A stretch of DNA of 64,000 nt from Aminivibrio pyruvatiphilus (GTDB lineage: Bacteria > Synergistota > Synergistia > Synergistales > Aminobacteriaceae), in contig NZ_SORI01000001.1 of NCBI RefSeq assembly GCF_004366815.1, forward strand, positions 248,001 to 312,000, written 5' to 3'. Position numbers and translations under genes: made by a program. The notes under the pieces were generated by a model. That model was not told the origin of the DNA and searched no databases. It worked only from the letters and a program-made list of their open reading frames with translations. Shown piece after piece: positions 17,079-26,449 of this stretch (position 1 is its first letter; every line of letters starts with the position of its first letter).

Positions 17079-17684
17079 ATGGAAAAAAAGATCGCCCGGA
17101 TCACCCGTTGGCTCGACAGATGCGCAAAAGCATGCTCTGCCAGGTCGTGGCAGAGCGCCCTGCTTGACATGGAATGCGCCAAGGCAGAACTTGACGAAGC
17201 CCGGAGCGAACTTTGGGCCAGGGCCGAGGGAGGTTCCCAGGCTTCTCCCGTGATACGCAAGGCGGGGCGGTTGACATTGACTGCGGCGCTGGGGCTTTTT
17301 CTCGTCCTTTCGGTTGCCGGGCCCCTGGCAGTCCAGACAGCCAGGGAGGCGGTGTCCATCGCTTCAGGCCCCTCCCTGGAGTGGGTGTCCACCGATGAAA
17401 AGGCCCTTCTTTCAGCTCTCCGGCGGAGCCTGAGCGACGCAAACCTGGCCCGTCTTTCCGCGGAACCGGGAGATAAAATCAAGCATCGGGAACCAGCAAT
17501 AACAGCTGCCGCAAGGCCTTCGGACAACAGGAGAAATCTGTCCGTCCTCCAGGGGCGGGAAAATGAAAACCTGCAGAATGGCTCCTCTTCCGGCAGGGAA
17601 TTTGATACAATAATCACTCTGGTGCAGATCGGGCAGAAGGCGCTTCGGGAAAGAGAGTCCGCGATTCGTTTCGATGCCCCGTAA
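17079..17684 (+). CDS. Single-span membrane protein, possible anti-sigma factor
   Basis: 201 residues; ATG 17079 follows GGGGGGAACTGACAG. A cytoplasmic helical N-terminus (about 1-62, charged, with Cys16 and Cys20) precedes one hydrophobic segment (about 66-90). The C-terminal ~110 residues would be periplasmic and polar. No family is recognised. The position 53 bases after a sigma-factor gene, the single span and the helical cytoplasmic part suggest an anti-sigma role, which is inference only. It is followed by bamA after 38 bases. Confidence 0.7.
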   Translation: MEKKIARITRWLDRCAKACSARSWQSALLDMECAKAELDEARSELWARAEGGSQASPVIRKAGRLTLTAALGLFLVLSVAGPLAVQTAREAVSIASGPSLEWVSTDEKALLSALRRSLSDANLARLSAEPGDKIKHREPAITAAARPSDNRRNLSVLQGRENENLQNGSSSGREFDTIITLVQIGQKALRERESAIRFDAP

Positions 17685-17722
17685 CGAAGATTTTTCTCAA
17701 TTTCCGGAAGGAGAGATCGTGC

Positions 17723-19480
17723 GTGAATGAACATCTGAAAAAAACGTGGCGGATCCTGCTGTTCCTCTTTGTGGTGCTCCTGCTGCCGAATGTTGCTGCA
17801 TCCGCTGCAGAACCGCTGGTTTCTGCCCTTGGCGTGGACGGAAACGACCACGTGGTGGCGGAACATATCCTCGGGGTCGTGGGAACCCGGGTAGGGGAAC
17901 CCCTGAGCAGGGAGCAGCTCCAGTCCGACGTGGAGGCCATTTACAATCTCGGTTTCTTCTCCTTCGTGGACATCAACCTGCAGAGCATAGCGGGCGGAAT
18001 CGGCGTAACCTACATCGTCAGGGAGAACCCGGTGGTCGAACAGATCACCTTTTCCGGCAACAACATCTACAAGGACGAGGATCTCCTGAAGGTCGTTTTC
18101 ACCATGCCCGGCACGGTTTTCAACAGGGTCTTCTTCCGGAACGACCTTGACCGGATCCAGGAGAAATACCACAAGGACGGCTACGTCATGGTCAAGATCG
18201 CCGACGTTGTCGTCGAAGGCGGCCTTATCGACGTGAAGATCGTGGAGCCGAAGGTCGGTAACATCATAATCCAGGGAAACAGGAAAACGAAAACGAAGGT
18301 CATTGCCCGGGAGATCAAGCTGAAGAAGGGGGATCCCTTCAACACTACAATCCTTAGGCATTCTCTGAACAAACTCCAGAACAAAGGTTTTTTCGATGAC
18401 GTTAGTATCGGTTTTGAACCGGGTGAGAATGAAGAAGAGACCGATATCATTCTAACGGTCTCGGAACAAAAAACTGGACGAGTTGGTCTTTCAATCAGTC
18501 ATGGAACAGAAAGCGGCTGGTCGGGCGGCTTGGCTTACACGGATTCAAACTGGAAAGGGCTGGGGCATATTGCGGAAGTGGGTTTTGAAATGGGAGATAA
18601 CGAACAGTATTGGATTTCCTATGCTGAGCCATACATGGACTCGCAGAATTTTGCCTGGAAAATAGGTTTCTCTAAACGAAAATGGGAAGACCGATACTAT
18701 TATCGCCGCGGAGTGAAGCAGCTAAAATATGACGATGATGTCAAAAATATCTACCTCGGAGCGGGGAGAAAATTCGGCCGGGATGAAAAATTCAGTTGGT
18801 TCCTTACTCTGGATTGGAAAGACGTAGACGCTTTTAATTTCAGAGAAAGAATCCACCCAGGGATCGAAGATGAACTGACGAGGGGAAAAATTTTTGCTCT
18901 CATCGGAACTGTATCCAGAAACAACACCGATCCGTACCTTAGCTATTCTAAGGGGGATATCATTGATTTTAATATTGAACAAGCTCTTGAGGCGCTCGGA
19001 GGGGAGTACAGCTACACAAAATATTGGCTCCAGGCCAGGTACTATACTCCAGTAAAGGGGCTTGGTGATCTTTTCGACAGGCAATTCGGTGACGAGGACA
19101 ATCCTGCCATTTTTGCGGCCCGGATAAGGGCAGGCTTCTCGTCTGGTGATGTTCCTACAGCAAGCCTCTATTCTCTTGGTGGTTCAAGTACGTTAAGAGG
19201 CTATGACTCAGGATATTTTCTTGGGAGTGAGATGTTTCTCGCAAACTTCGAATTACGTATTCCAATCGAAAAGGCCTTTAGCTTTGTTTTATTCTATGAT
19301 GCAGGAAATGCATGGAAAAATCCTTGGGACACAAATGGTGGTTCGTTTAGTCTTTCAGATCTCCATGATTCATGGGGAGTGGGTGTCAGGGTCAAGACTC
19401 CTTTGGGGAATTTTAGGCTTGACCATGCCACAGGTGAAGATGAATCTAGAACGCATTTTAGCTTCGGGGAAATGTTCTAG
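17723..19480 (+). CDS. bamA: BamA/Omp85 outer-membrane barrel assembly protein
   Basis: 585 residues, shorter than the ~800 of enteric BamA. A signal peptide (about 1-28) precedes roughly three POTRA domains (to about 255; E. coli has five). The C-terminal barrel includes the conserved STLRGYDSG motif and ends in a typical aromatic residue (GEMF). BamA inserts beta-barrel proteins into the outer membrane. Base composition changes sharply near 18345: the first ~620 bases are near 65% G+C, while the rest is near 45%. The following genes return to high G+C. Confidence 0.94.
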   Translation: MNEHLKKTWRILLFLFVVLLLPNVAASAAEPLVSALGVDGNDHVVAEHILGVVGTRVGEPLSREQLQSDVEAIYNLGFFSFVDINLQSIAGGIGVTYIVRENPVVEQITFSGNNIYKDEDLLKVVFTMPGTVFNRVFFRNDLDRIQEKYHKDGYVMVKIADVVVEGGLIDVKIVEPKVGNIIIQGNRKTKTKVIAREIKLKKGDPFNTTILRHSLNKLQNKGFFDDVSIGFEPGENEEETDIILTVSEQKTGRVGLSISHGTESGWSGGLAYTDSNWKGLGHIAEVGFEMGDNEQYWISYAEPYMDSQNFAWKIGFSKRKWEDRYYYRRGVKQLKYDDDVKNIYLGAGRKFGRDEKFSWFLTLDWKDVDAFNFRERIHPGIEDELTRGKIFALIGTVSRNNTDPYLSYSKGDIIDFNIEQALEALGGEYSYTKYWLQARYYTPVKGLGDLFDRQFGDEDNPAIFAARIRAGFSSGDVPTASLYSLGGSSTLRGYDSGYFLGSEMFLANFELRIPIEKAFSFVLFYDAGNAWKNPWDTNGGSFSLSDLHDSWGVGVRVKTPLGNFRLDHATGEDESRTHFSFGEMF

Positions 19481-19501
19481 GGGAGCGGAGGGCGGAACGC
19501 G

Positions 19502-20776
19502 GTGTCCCCGACAGGGACAGTAATCGGAAACAGCAGAATTTTCATGAGGGCTGTGGCGGTGCTGATCCTCGCCGCAGCCCTCCTTTTTCCGGGGCCGGCC
19601 AAGGCGTCCGTCGTCATTGAAGGAGCCCCCCCCTGGCTCAGGGAAAGGATGGAGCGGAGCGCCGCCTCGGTGTGGGCGGAAATCCGGCAGGGCGGCTCTG
19701 CCTCGGCGAATGACAGTCTCCGCCTGCTTTCTCTTGTAGCGGAGCGTGTTTTTGCAGGGTTTGATGTGGCGGATTCCTTTTACCGGGGAGAGAAGGCCGT
19801 TCTGCAACTCAGGCCCCAGGAAGGAACGGCACCCTGGAAGGTGGAGATCTTTACCCCCCAGCTGGCTTTTCCCGTGGACGGTTGGTTCCGGGAGGATGTT
19901 TCGGGACTCGGAGAAAAAATCGTAAGTCACCTGGGTCACCTTCCAGTGGATGCCCTTTCATGGGCTGACGGTTCCCTCAAAGAGCTCATCGACACGCTGT
20001 GTTCGCCCCGCCTCCCCGGCTGGAGCGCCTCCCTGCTTGTGAGGCTCGAAAAGGAGGGGCCCATCCTCAGGGTATCCTTTGTTCCCAAGCCCCCCTTTGT
20101 CCTGGCCGTGGTTCCCAGGGTCTCATCGGATACCCTTCCGGTGATGCTCCGGTCCGACCTGAACGAAAACATCCTGCGCACCCTTTCTCCGGTGGTGGGG
20201 CTGCCCATCGAATGGGTCTCCGTCCACAGGGGCAAGGTGGAAGAAATGGCCGCCGGATCGCTCCGGCAGACGAATATCGTGGGGAACACCCGGTCGGCGG
20301 TGGAGGTTTCCTTCAAGGCTGCCCAGATTGCCGCAGCCGACGCCTTCGTGGACAGTCCGAAGTACTCAGTCCGGGCCTGGGTGGCCGCCTATGCCGGATC
20401 CGACACGAAATATCCGGAGATCGGTCTCCACATGGGCCGGAAATTTCTCCCCGTATCGGGATGGGACATGGAGTTGTACGGCGAATGGATCCTGTCCGCC
20501 AATGATTTTTCCCTCGAAAGCCGGTGGGGAATCCGCTGGAGTCCCTGGAAAAATATCCTTGCCGGCGTTGAACGAGCTTTCCCCGGGAACGTCACCTGGT
20601 ACCGGATCTGGATTGAAGGCGGCGTTCGGGCTCCCTATCTCTGGTGGCGAATCAGCGAAGACGGAGATCATCACGTGGGTGCGGGGTACAGGCTGAATCA
20701 GCGGATTTCACTGGAAATTCACTATGATGGCCGTGACGAGGACAAGGTCAGCATCAGGGCGCTGAGCGACCTCTGA
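19502..20776 (+). CDS. Unknown exported, beta-rich protein between bamA and lpxD
   Basis: 424 residues from GTG 19502 with GGAGGG upstream. An in-frame ATG at 19544 starts exactly at a signal peptide ([21 protein letters not shown]) but lacks a ribosome-binding site. No family is recognised. The middle (about 40-270) is mixed alpha/beta. The last ~130 residues alternate polar and hydrophobic or aromatic residues ([34 protein letters not shown]) as in transmembrane or periplasmic beta strands. In many diderms the chaperone gene skp/ompH sits here, but this protein is far larger and not Skp-like. lpxD follows after 29 bases. Confidence 0.8.
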   Translation: MSPTGTVIGNSRIFMRAVAVLILAAALLFPGPAKASVVIEGAPPWLRERMERSAASVWAEIRQGGSASANDSLRLLSLVAERVFAGFDVADSFYRGEKAVLQLRPQEGTAPWKVEIFTPQLAFPVDGWFREDVSGLGEKIVSHLGHLPVDALSWADGSLKELIDTLCSPRLPGWSASLLVRLEKEGPILRVSFVPKPPFVLAVVPRVSSDTLPVMLRSDLNENILRTLSPVVGLPIEWVSVHRGKVEEMAAGSLRQTNIVGNTRSAVEVSFKAAQIAAADAFVDSPKYSVRAWVAAYAGSDTKYPEIGLHMGRKFLPVSGWDMELYGEWILSANDFSLESRWGIRWSPWKNILAGVERAFPGNVTWYRIWIEGGVRAPYLWWRISEDGDHHVGAGYRLNQRISLEIHYDGRDEDKVSIRALSDL

Positions 20777-20805
20777 GCGACGGAGCAGAAAGACGGAGAG
20801 ATCGT

Positions 20806-21873
20806 ATGAAAAGTGAAAAGAAATCCTTGGGAGATATTGCCCGGTTACTCGGAGGAACGGTCATCGGCGACCCTGCGGCGGAATTGAACCGGGCGGCATC
20901 GCCTGCAGGGGCTCTCGCAGGCGATATCTGTGCGGTGTGGGAGGTCCGGGATCTGGAAAAAATACAGGGCGGGGTTCACATCCTTGCTTCCCCCGATGCC
21001 TTTGTCTCACGGTCCGGACTGACCGGTATTTCGGTGAAGGACCCCCGGGCAGCCTTTCCGGTCCTTCTTTCCCTTTTTCAGCCCGTTCGAAAGGGCAGAG
21101 GAGTTCATCCGTCAGCGGTGATTTCTCCCGGCGCCGTTGTGTCTCCCGATGCCTGGATTGGCCCTCTCTGCGTAGTGGAAGACGGCGCCGTGATCGGGGA
21201 AGGTGTCCGGCTCCGGGCCAATGTCTTCGTGGGAGAGGGATGCGTCCTTGGCGCAGGGACGGTGGTCGAACCCGGCGCGGTTCTCCTCGAAAAAGTCCGT
21301 ACCGGAAAGGACTGCCTCATCCACGGCGGTGCGGTCCTCGGGTGCGACGGTTTCGGAATTCTCCCCGCCGCGGAAGGGAACGGGCCCGTTAAAATCCCCC
21401 AGCTCGGCGGCGTGGTTCTCGGCGACGAGGTGGAAATAGGAGCTTGCACCACCGTGGACAGGGGGACCCTGGACGACACTGTGGTGGGCAGTTTCACCAA
21501 GGTGGACGACCACGCCCATATCGCCCATAACGCGGTTATCGGAAAGAACTGTATCGTGGTAGCCATGACGGGTATCGCCGGAAGCGCCGTTCTCGAGGAC
21601 AACGTTATCATGGCGGCAAGGAGCGGTGTGAAGGACCATGCCCGGATCGGCAGGGGAGCCACCGTGGCCGCCAACGCCGGGGCCATCAAGGATGTGCCTC
21701 CCGGGGCCGTGGTGTCCGGATTCCCCGCCCGGGACCACCGGGAGAACTTCCGGGTTCAGGCGGCCCAGCAGCGCCTCCCGGAACTGCTTCTTCGGGTCCG
21801 GAAGCTCGAACAGGCTGTGTTCTCTCCGGATGAAAGCCGCCCCGAAAAAAAGAAGAACGGGGACGGAAAGTAA
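20806..21873 (+). CDS. lpxD: LpxD, UDP-3-O-acylglucosamine N-acyltransferase
   Basis: 355 residues. The N-terminal uridine-binding domain (about 1-100) is followed by the left-handed beta-helix of hexapeptide repeats and a C-terminal helix. The catalytic-region pattern [16 protein letters not shown] is visible. It adds the second acyl chain in lipid A synthesis (third step). Its stop TAA shares a base with the ATG of lpxC. Confidence 0.95.
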   Translation: MKSEKKSLGDIARLLGGTVIGDPAAELNRAASPAGALAGDICAVWEVRDLEKIQGGVHILASPDAFVSRSGLTGISVKDPRAAFPVLLSLFQPVRKGRGVHPSAVISPGAVVSPDAWIGPLCVVEDGAVIGEGVRLRANVFVGEGCVLGAGTVVEPGAVLLEKVRTGKDCLIHGGAVLGCDGFGILPAAEGNGPVKIPQLGGVVLGDEVEIGACTTVDRGTLDDTVVGSFTKVDDHAHIAHNAVIGKNCIVVAMTGIAGSAVLEDNVIMAARSGVKDHARIGRGATVAANAGAIKDVPPGAVVSGFPARDHRENFRVQAAQQRLPELLLRVRKLEQAVFSPDESRPEKKKNGDGK

Positions 21874-22742
21874 TGGAATACCGGCGGCTGACCCGGGACA
21901 TTGTTTTTTCCGGTAAGGGGCTCCACACGGGGGAAGACTGCCGTGTGACCCTGACGCCGGGAGTTCCCGGAGAAGGGGTGACGGTGGACCGGGGGCGGGG
22001 TTCTTTTCCCCTCGAAACCTGCTCTTTCTCAGGAACCGGGCGGGGGACGGAAGTCTTCCTTCCTGCCGGGCAGTCCGTGAAGACCCCGGAGCATCTTTTC
22101 GCCGCCCTCTACGGCCTCGGCATCTGGTCCGTCCGCATTTCCGCGGAAGGGCCCGAAATTCCAGCCCTGGACGGCTGCTCCGCCGCCTTCACGGAGGCCC
22201 TTCTGGCAGGCTCAAGCCCGATAGCGGAAGGGGAGGAACAGCCGAAGCCATTCGCCCCTTCAGTGCCCCTGGCAGTGGAGGATCCGGCGCGGAATGCCGT
22301 TCTTTTCGCCTTTCCTTCCTATGAGCTGTCCCTTTCTTACGTTATCTCCTACGAGGGGACTCCCATAGGAACCCAGGCGTTCGACTTCCGCCTTTCCCAG
22401 GAAAGCTTCCGGTCCCTTCTCGCTCCTTCCCGCACCTTCGCCCTGGCGTCGGAAGTACAGGCCCTTCTCGACCGGGGGCTTGCGAAAGGAGGAAGCCTTG
22501 AAAACGCCGTGGTGGTGGGAGAAACATCCGTTTCCGCCGCCGGAGGGCTTCGGTTTCCCGACGAGTTCGTCCGCCACAAGATTCTTGACCTCCTGGGCGA
22601 CCTCTATCTTCTCGGCCGGCCTCTCCGGGCCCGGGTGGTCGCCCTGAGGGCCGGTCACGACCTGCACTGCCGCCTCGCGGAGAGGCTGATGTTTCTGTCC
22701 CGTTCCAGACATTCCCGAAAAAAGGAGACGAACCATGTTTGA
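21873..22742 (+). CDS. lpxC: LpxC, UDP-3-O-acyl-GlcNAc deacetylase
   Basis: 289 residues. This is the zinc-dependent committed step of lipid A synthesis. The metal and catalytic residues are visible in KTPEHLFAALYG (His), RHKILDLLGDLYLLG (His, Lys, Asp) and AGHDLHCRLAERL (His). The start overlaps lpxD by one base and the end overlaps fabZ by 8 bases. Confidence 0.96.
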   Translation: MEYRRLTRDIVFSGKGLHTGEDCRVTLTPGVPGEGVTVDRGRGSFPLETCSFSGTGRGTEVFLPAGQSVKTPEHLFAALYGLGIWSVRISAEGPEIPALDGCSAAFTEALLAGSSPIAEGEEQPKPFAPSVPLAVEDPARNAVLFAFPSYELSLSYVISYEGTPIGTQAFDFRLSQESFRSLLAPSRTFALASEVQALLDRGLAKGGSLENAVVVGETSVSAAGGLRFPDEFVRHKILDLLGDLYLLGRPLRARVVALRAGHDLHCRLAERLMFLSRSRHSRKKETNHV

Positions 22743-23199
22743 CATCCAGAAAATCATGAAGTTCCTTCCCCACAGGTACCCCTTCCTTCTCGTGGACAGG
22801 GTGCTTGAAATCGACGAACAGCATGCCGTGGGCATCAAGAATGTCACCATCAACGAGCCCTTCTTCCAGGGGCATTTCCCCTCGGAACCGGTCATGCCCG
22901 GTGTCCTCGTCCTCGAGGCCATGGGACAGGTGGCGGCCATGATGATGTCCGCCCGGCCCGGAAGTGAAAATCTCATCACCTTCCTCACCGGGGTGGAGAA
23001 GGCGAAGTTCAGGAAGCCGGTGAAGCCGGGCGACCAGCTCGTCACCACCGCCGAGATGGTAAGGCTCCGGGGAAAGATGGGCAAGGTCCGCACAGTGGGC
23101 CGCATCGACGGGGCTGTGGCCGCCGAGGCGGAGTTCAGCTTCGTGGCCGCCGAAACCCTGGCAGCCCCTGCGGGGAAGGAAGAGGCGGAAAAAGCATGA
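22735..23199 (+). CDS. fabZ: FabZ, 3-hydroxyacyl-ACP dehydratase
   Basis: 154 residues, hot-dog fold. The catalytic His is in GHFPSEPVMPG and the Glu in LEAMGQVAAMM; the N-terminus HRYPFLLVDRVLEID is typical. It competes with LpxA for 3-hydroxyacyl-ACP, and the lpxC-fabZ-lpxA order is common in diderms. It overlaps both neighbours. Confidence 0.96.
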   Translation: MFDIQKIMKFLPHRYPFLLVDRVLEIDEQHAVGIKNVTINEPFFQGHFPSEPVMPGVLVLEAMGQVAAMMMSARPGSENLITFLTGVEKAKFRKPVKPGDQLVTTAEMVRLRGKMGKVRTVGRIDGAVAAEAEFSFVAAETLAAPAGKEEAEKA

Positions 23200-24029
23200 G
23201 CTTTATCCATCCCACGGCTCTCGTTTCTCCGGGGGCCGAACTCGGGGAGGACGTGACCGTCGGCCCCTACTGCATCGTCCAGAACCATGTAAAAATCGGG
23301 AACGGTACGGTACTCTCCTCTTTCGTCACCCTCCTCGACTTCGTGGAGATCGGCGGCAACTGCCGCATCGCCCAGAACGCCGTAATAGGAGGCGAACCCC
23401 AGGATCACGGCTTCAAGGGGGAGGAATCCTGGGTCAGAATCGGCAGCGACGTCATTATCCGGGAAAACGTCACCATCCACAGGTCCACCGGCGAAGGCAC
23501 CGCTACCGAGGTGGGCGACGGCTGCTTCATCATGGAGGGCGTCCATCTGGGACACAACGTGGTCATCGGGAAGAACGTCACCATGGCCAACAAAGTGGGC
23601 ATGGCGGGGTTCTCCTCCGTGGGCGACGGGGCGGTCCTGGGCGGCATGGCCGGAGTCCACCAGTTCGTCCGGGTGGGGAAGCTGTGCATGATCGGCGGCC
23701 TGTCCAAGATCGTGAAGGACATCCCCCCCTTCCTCATGGCGGACGGACATCCGGCGGGCATTTTCAGCCTCAACAAGGTGGGAATGCGCCGGGCGGGGTA
23801 CGACGGTCCGGCACGGGCGGCGGTGAAATCCTTCTACGATCGCCTGTTCCACGGCGGGCTTCCTTTCCGTAAATCCCTGGAGCAGCTGGCTGCTTCGGAG
23901 GAAGGAATGAGCGGTGCCGCCCGGGAAATAGTCGAATTCTGCACCGGGTCGAAACGGGGGGTCTCCCTGTGGCACCGGCACCACAGGGGAGGAGAGGACG
24001 GGCATGACGATCAGGCTCCTGGCGCTTGA
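23196..24029 (+). CDS. lpxA: LpxA, UDP-GlcNAc O-acyltransferase
   Basis: 277 residues, left-handed beta-helix followed by a helical C-terminus. The typical segments IHPTALVSPGAELGEDV, GGEPQDHGFKGEE, VTIHRST and GHNVVIGKNVTMANKVGMAG are present, and the catalytic His falls in the last. It performs the first step of lipid A synthesis. The start overlaps the fabZ stop (ATGA), and the end overlaps kdsC by 26 bases. Confidence 0.96.
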   Translation: MSFIHPTALVSPGAELGEDVTVGPYCIVQNHVKIGNGTVLSSFVTLLDFVEIGGNCRIAQNAVIGGEPQDHGFKGEESWVRIGSDVIIRENVTIHRSTGEGTATEVGDGCFIMEGVHLGHNVVIGKNVTMANKVGMAGFSSVGDGAVLGGMAGVHQFVRVGKLCMIGGLSKIVKDIPPFLMADGHPAGIFSLNKVGMRRAGYDGPARAAVKSFYDRLFHGGLPFRKSLEQLAASEEGMSGAAREIVEFCTGSKRGVSLWHRHHRGGEDGHDDQAPGA

Positions 24030-24477
24030 CGTGGACGGCACTCTCACCGACGGGGGCGTCTACATGAACGGGCAGGGGGCCGAGTTCAAGCGGTTCGATA
24101 TCCGGGACGGCATGGGGATTGTCCGCCTCAGAAAGGCCGGAGTAGAGATCGCCCTGATCAGCGGGCGGCATTCGGCGGCCACGGAGCAGCGGGCCCGGGA
24201 TCTCGGCATCACCCGCCTCTGCAACGGCGTGGCCGACAAGATGCCGGTACTTGCCGCCCTCGTGGAGGAGCTGGGGATAACCTTCGCCGAAACGGCCTAC
24301 ATGGGTGATGACGTGAACGACGTGGAATGCCTCCGGGCGGCGGGCCTGGCCCTGGTTCCGGCCGACGGCGTGCCGGAGGCCCGGGCGGCCGCCGATTACG
24401 TGACTTGTTCCCCGGCGGGAAGAGGGGCCGTCCGCGAGGCAGCCGAACTCATCCTCGCCGGAAACGGAGGGCTGTGA
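24004..24477 (+). CDS. kdsC: KdsC, Kdo-8-phosphate phosphatase
   Basis: 157 residues, a cap-less C0-type HAD phosphatase. Motif I is LALDVDGTLTDG, motif II ALISGRHS, and motif IV YMGDDVNDVECL. The FKRFDIRDGMGI stretch is typical of KdsC, which releases Kdo from Kdo-8-phosphate. It overlaps the end of lpxA by 26 bases. Confidence 0.93.
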   Translation: MTIRLLALDVDGTLTDGGVYMNGQGAEFKRFDIRDGMGIVRLRKAGVEIALISGRHSAATEQRARDLGITRLCNGVADKMPVLAALVEELGITFAETAYMGDDVNDVECLRAAGLALVPADGVPEARAAADYVTCSPAGRGAVREAAELILAGNGGL

Positions 24478-24478
24478 C

Positions 24479-25588
24479 GTGGCGGGAAAGGGCAGGACCT
24501 TCGGTCTTCTCGACAGGTACATTCTGAAGGAGCTTTCCGGCTCCTTTCTTTTCGGCGTCACGGCCTTCACCATGGTGTTCGTGGCGGGGGACCTGCTCTT
24601 CCAGGCGGCGAACCTCATGATCGAGCAGGGGGTCTCCCTTTCGGTGGTGACGCGGCTCTTCGTCTATCGCCTCCCCGAGGTGGTGGCCATGACCCTTCCC
24701 ATGGCGAGCCTGCTGTCGTCCCTGCTCACCTTCAGCCGCCTGTCCACGAACAGCGAACTCGTGGCGCTCAAGGCGGCGGGCATCCCATTCCACCGCATTC
24801 TCCGTCCCGTCTTCCTCGCCTCCATACTGGTGGGCATCGGGGCCCTTGCGGGCAACGAAACCCTGGTCCCATTCTCCAACAGGGCGGCGGAGAACCTCAT
24901 GAAGTTCGAGGTCATGCGGGAGAAACCGTCCCTGCTCAAGGAAAAAGTCTTCCTCCGGGAGGAGAGCAGGGGGGTCCTCCAGCGGGTGATCTACCTGGAC
25001 CAGCTCAAGGCCCGGGAGGGCACCATGAAGGACGTGATCATCCAGGAGTTCGAGGGTGGGCGCCTCAGCCGCATTTCTTTGGCCGACAACGGGATCTGGG
25101 GGGACGGTGAATGGTGGCTTCAGGACGGGCAGGTCTTCGAGGTCACCCGGGAAGGGCGGGTCAACCCCCTTCTCCGGTTCCAGCGCCAGAAGCTCCAGCT
25201 GAACCTGACCCCCGCCCAGGTGGAAAAAGCCTCCCGCAAGCCCTCCGAGATGAGTTCCACGGAACTTCTCGTCCAGATTGCACTCCTCTCGAAGGAGGGC
25301 CGGAACCTTGCCCCCCTCAAGGTGATGTTCCATCTCCGGCTCGCCCTTCCATGGGCAAGCGTGGTTCTTGCCGTCCTCGGCGCCAGCCTGGGAGTCCGGT
25401 CGAGCAGGGCGGGCCCGGGGATCGGCTTCGGCCTCAGCGTCCTCATCGTGTTCGCCTATTACGTCACCATGTCCTTCAGCCGCGCTCTCGGCGAAGCGGG
25501 ATACCTGTTCCCTGCCATTGCCGCCTGGATACCAAACGTGGCATTCCTCCTCGTGGGGGGATACTTCGCCCGCCGGGCAAACGGCTGA
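24479..25588 (+). CDS. LptF/LptG family LPS export permease
   Basis: 369 residues from GTG 24479. It has the YjgP/YjgQ layout: N-terminal transmembrane helices (about 18-125), a periplasmic beta-jellyroll (about 140-270) and a further set of helices at the C-terminus (about 280-365). LptF/LptG with LptB extract LPS from the inner membrane. Only one such gene occurs in the window, so I cannot tell F from G, and no LptB is present here. Confidence 0.9.
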   Translation: MAGKGRTFGLLDRYILKELSGSFLFGVTAFTMVFVAGDLLFQAANLMIEQGVSLSVVTRLFVYRLPEVVAMTLPMASLLSSLLTFSRLSTNSELVALKAAGIPFHRILRPVFLASILVGIGALAGNETLVPFSNRAAENLMKFEVMREKPSLLKEKVFLREESRGVLQRVIYLDQLKAREGTMKDVIIQEFEGGRLSRISLADNGIWGDGEWWLQDGQVFEVTREGRVNPLLRFQRQKLQLNLTPAQVEKASRKPSEMSSTELLVQIALLSKEGRNLAPLKVMFHLRLALPWASVVLAVLGASLGVRSSRAGPGIGFGLSVLIVFAYYVTMSFSRALGEAGYLFPAIAAWIPNVAFLLVGGYFARRANG

Positions 25589-25609
25589 CACGCTGAAAGG
25601 ATTGATCTC

Positions 25610-26449
25610 ATGAAAAACATGCCAGGTCCCGCCGCTCTCATCGCCGGAAATGGAGCCCTTCCGGAGGAAACCGCCCGGCAGATGGCCGGATCGGGGATGG
25701 ACGTCACCGTCTATTCCTTTCCGGGCGGAGCGGAGGACCGGTTCCCCTTCCTTCCGGAGGACCGGGTGCTTTCTCTCCTCTCCCTTCCCGGAGGGGACGG
25801 GAAGCTGAGCCTTCAGGCCCTCCTTGCCGACCTCAGGAGCAGGGGTATACGGTCCGTCTGCATGGCGGGGCTCATCCCCAAGACGATGATGTACGGTGCC
25901 GCCGCTGACTCTTCTCTGCTCGGCATGCTCTCTTCGGACGGGAACGATGATCACAGCCTCCTGGGCCGCATCGTGGGTGCCTTTGAGAGCTTCGGCCTCC
26001 AGGTTCTCCCCTATGCGGGATTCGTAGGTGAAAGCCTGGCCACGGAAGGTTTTATTGCGGGCCGGGAACCGTCAGGGAAGGAGCGGGAGGACGTGAACTG
26101 CGGAAAGCGGATTCTGTCCGTCACCCTTCCCCTCTCCTTCGGCCAGTCCGTGGTGGTGGCCCGGGGCGCGGTGGTCGCCGTGGAAGCCATGGAAGGCACC
26201 GACGAAATGATCCGGCGGGCGGGCGCTCTTCTTTCGGGAGCGCCCGGCGTGGTGGTGAAGATGATGCGCCCCGACCAGGACATGCGGTTCGATCTCCCCA
26301 CCGTGGGGACGGGAACCCTCCGGGCCATGGCGGCAGCAGGACTGACCTGCCTTGCCGTGGAGGCCGGGCGGACCATCATCCTGGACCGCCCTGAATTCGC
26401 TTCCCGGGCTGAGAGCCTGTCCATCGCCGTGGAGGGCATCATTCCGTGA
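25610..26449 (+). CDS. lpxI: LpxI, UDP-2,3-diacylglucosamine pyrophosphatase
   Basis: 279 residues. It is the alternative to LpxH for forming lipid X. The N-terminal domain (AALIAGNGALP...) and the C-terminal catalytic domain (MMRPDQDMRFDLPTVG, then a GTLRAMAAAGLTCLAVEAG stretch) match the family. It lies directly before lpxB, whose GTG overlaps its stop, as expected for consecutive steps. Confidence 0.94.
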   Translation: MKNMPGPAALIAGNGALPEETARQMAGSGMDVTVYSFPGGAEDRFPFLPEDRVLSLLSLPGGDGKLSLQALLADLRSRGIRSVCMAGLIPKTMMYGAAADSSLLGMLSSDGNDDHSLLGRIVGAFESFGLQVLPYAGFVGESLATEGFIAGREPSGKEREDVNCGKRILSVTLPLSFGQSVVVARGAVVAVEAMEGTDEMIRRAGALLSGAPGVVVKMMRPDQDMRFDLPTVGTGTLRAMAAAGLTCLAVEAGRTIILDRPEFASRAESLSIAVEGIIP

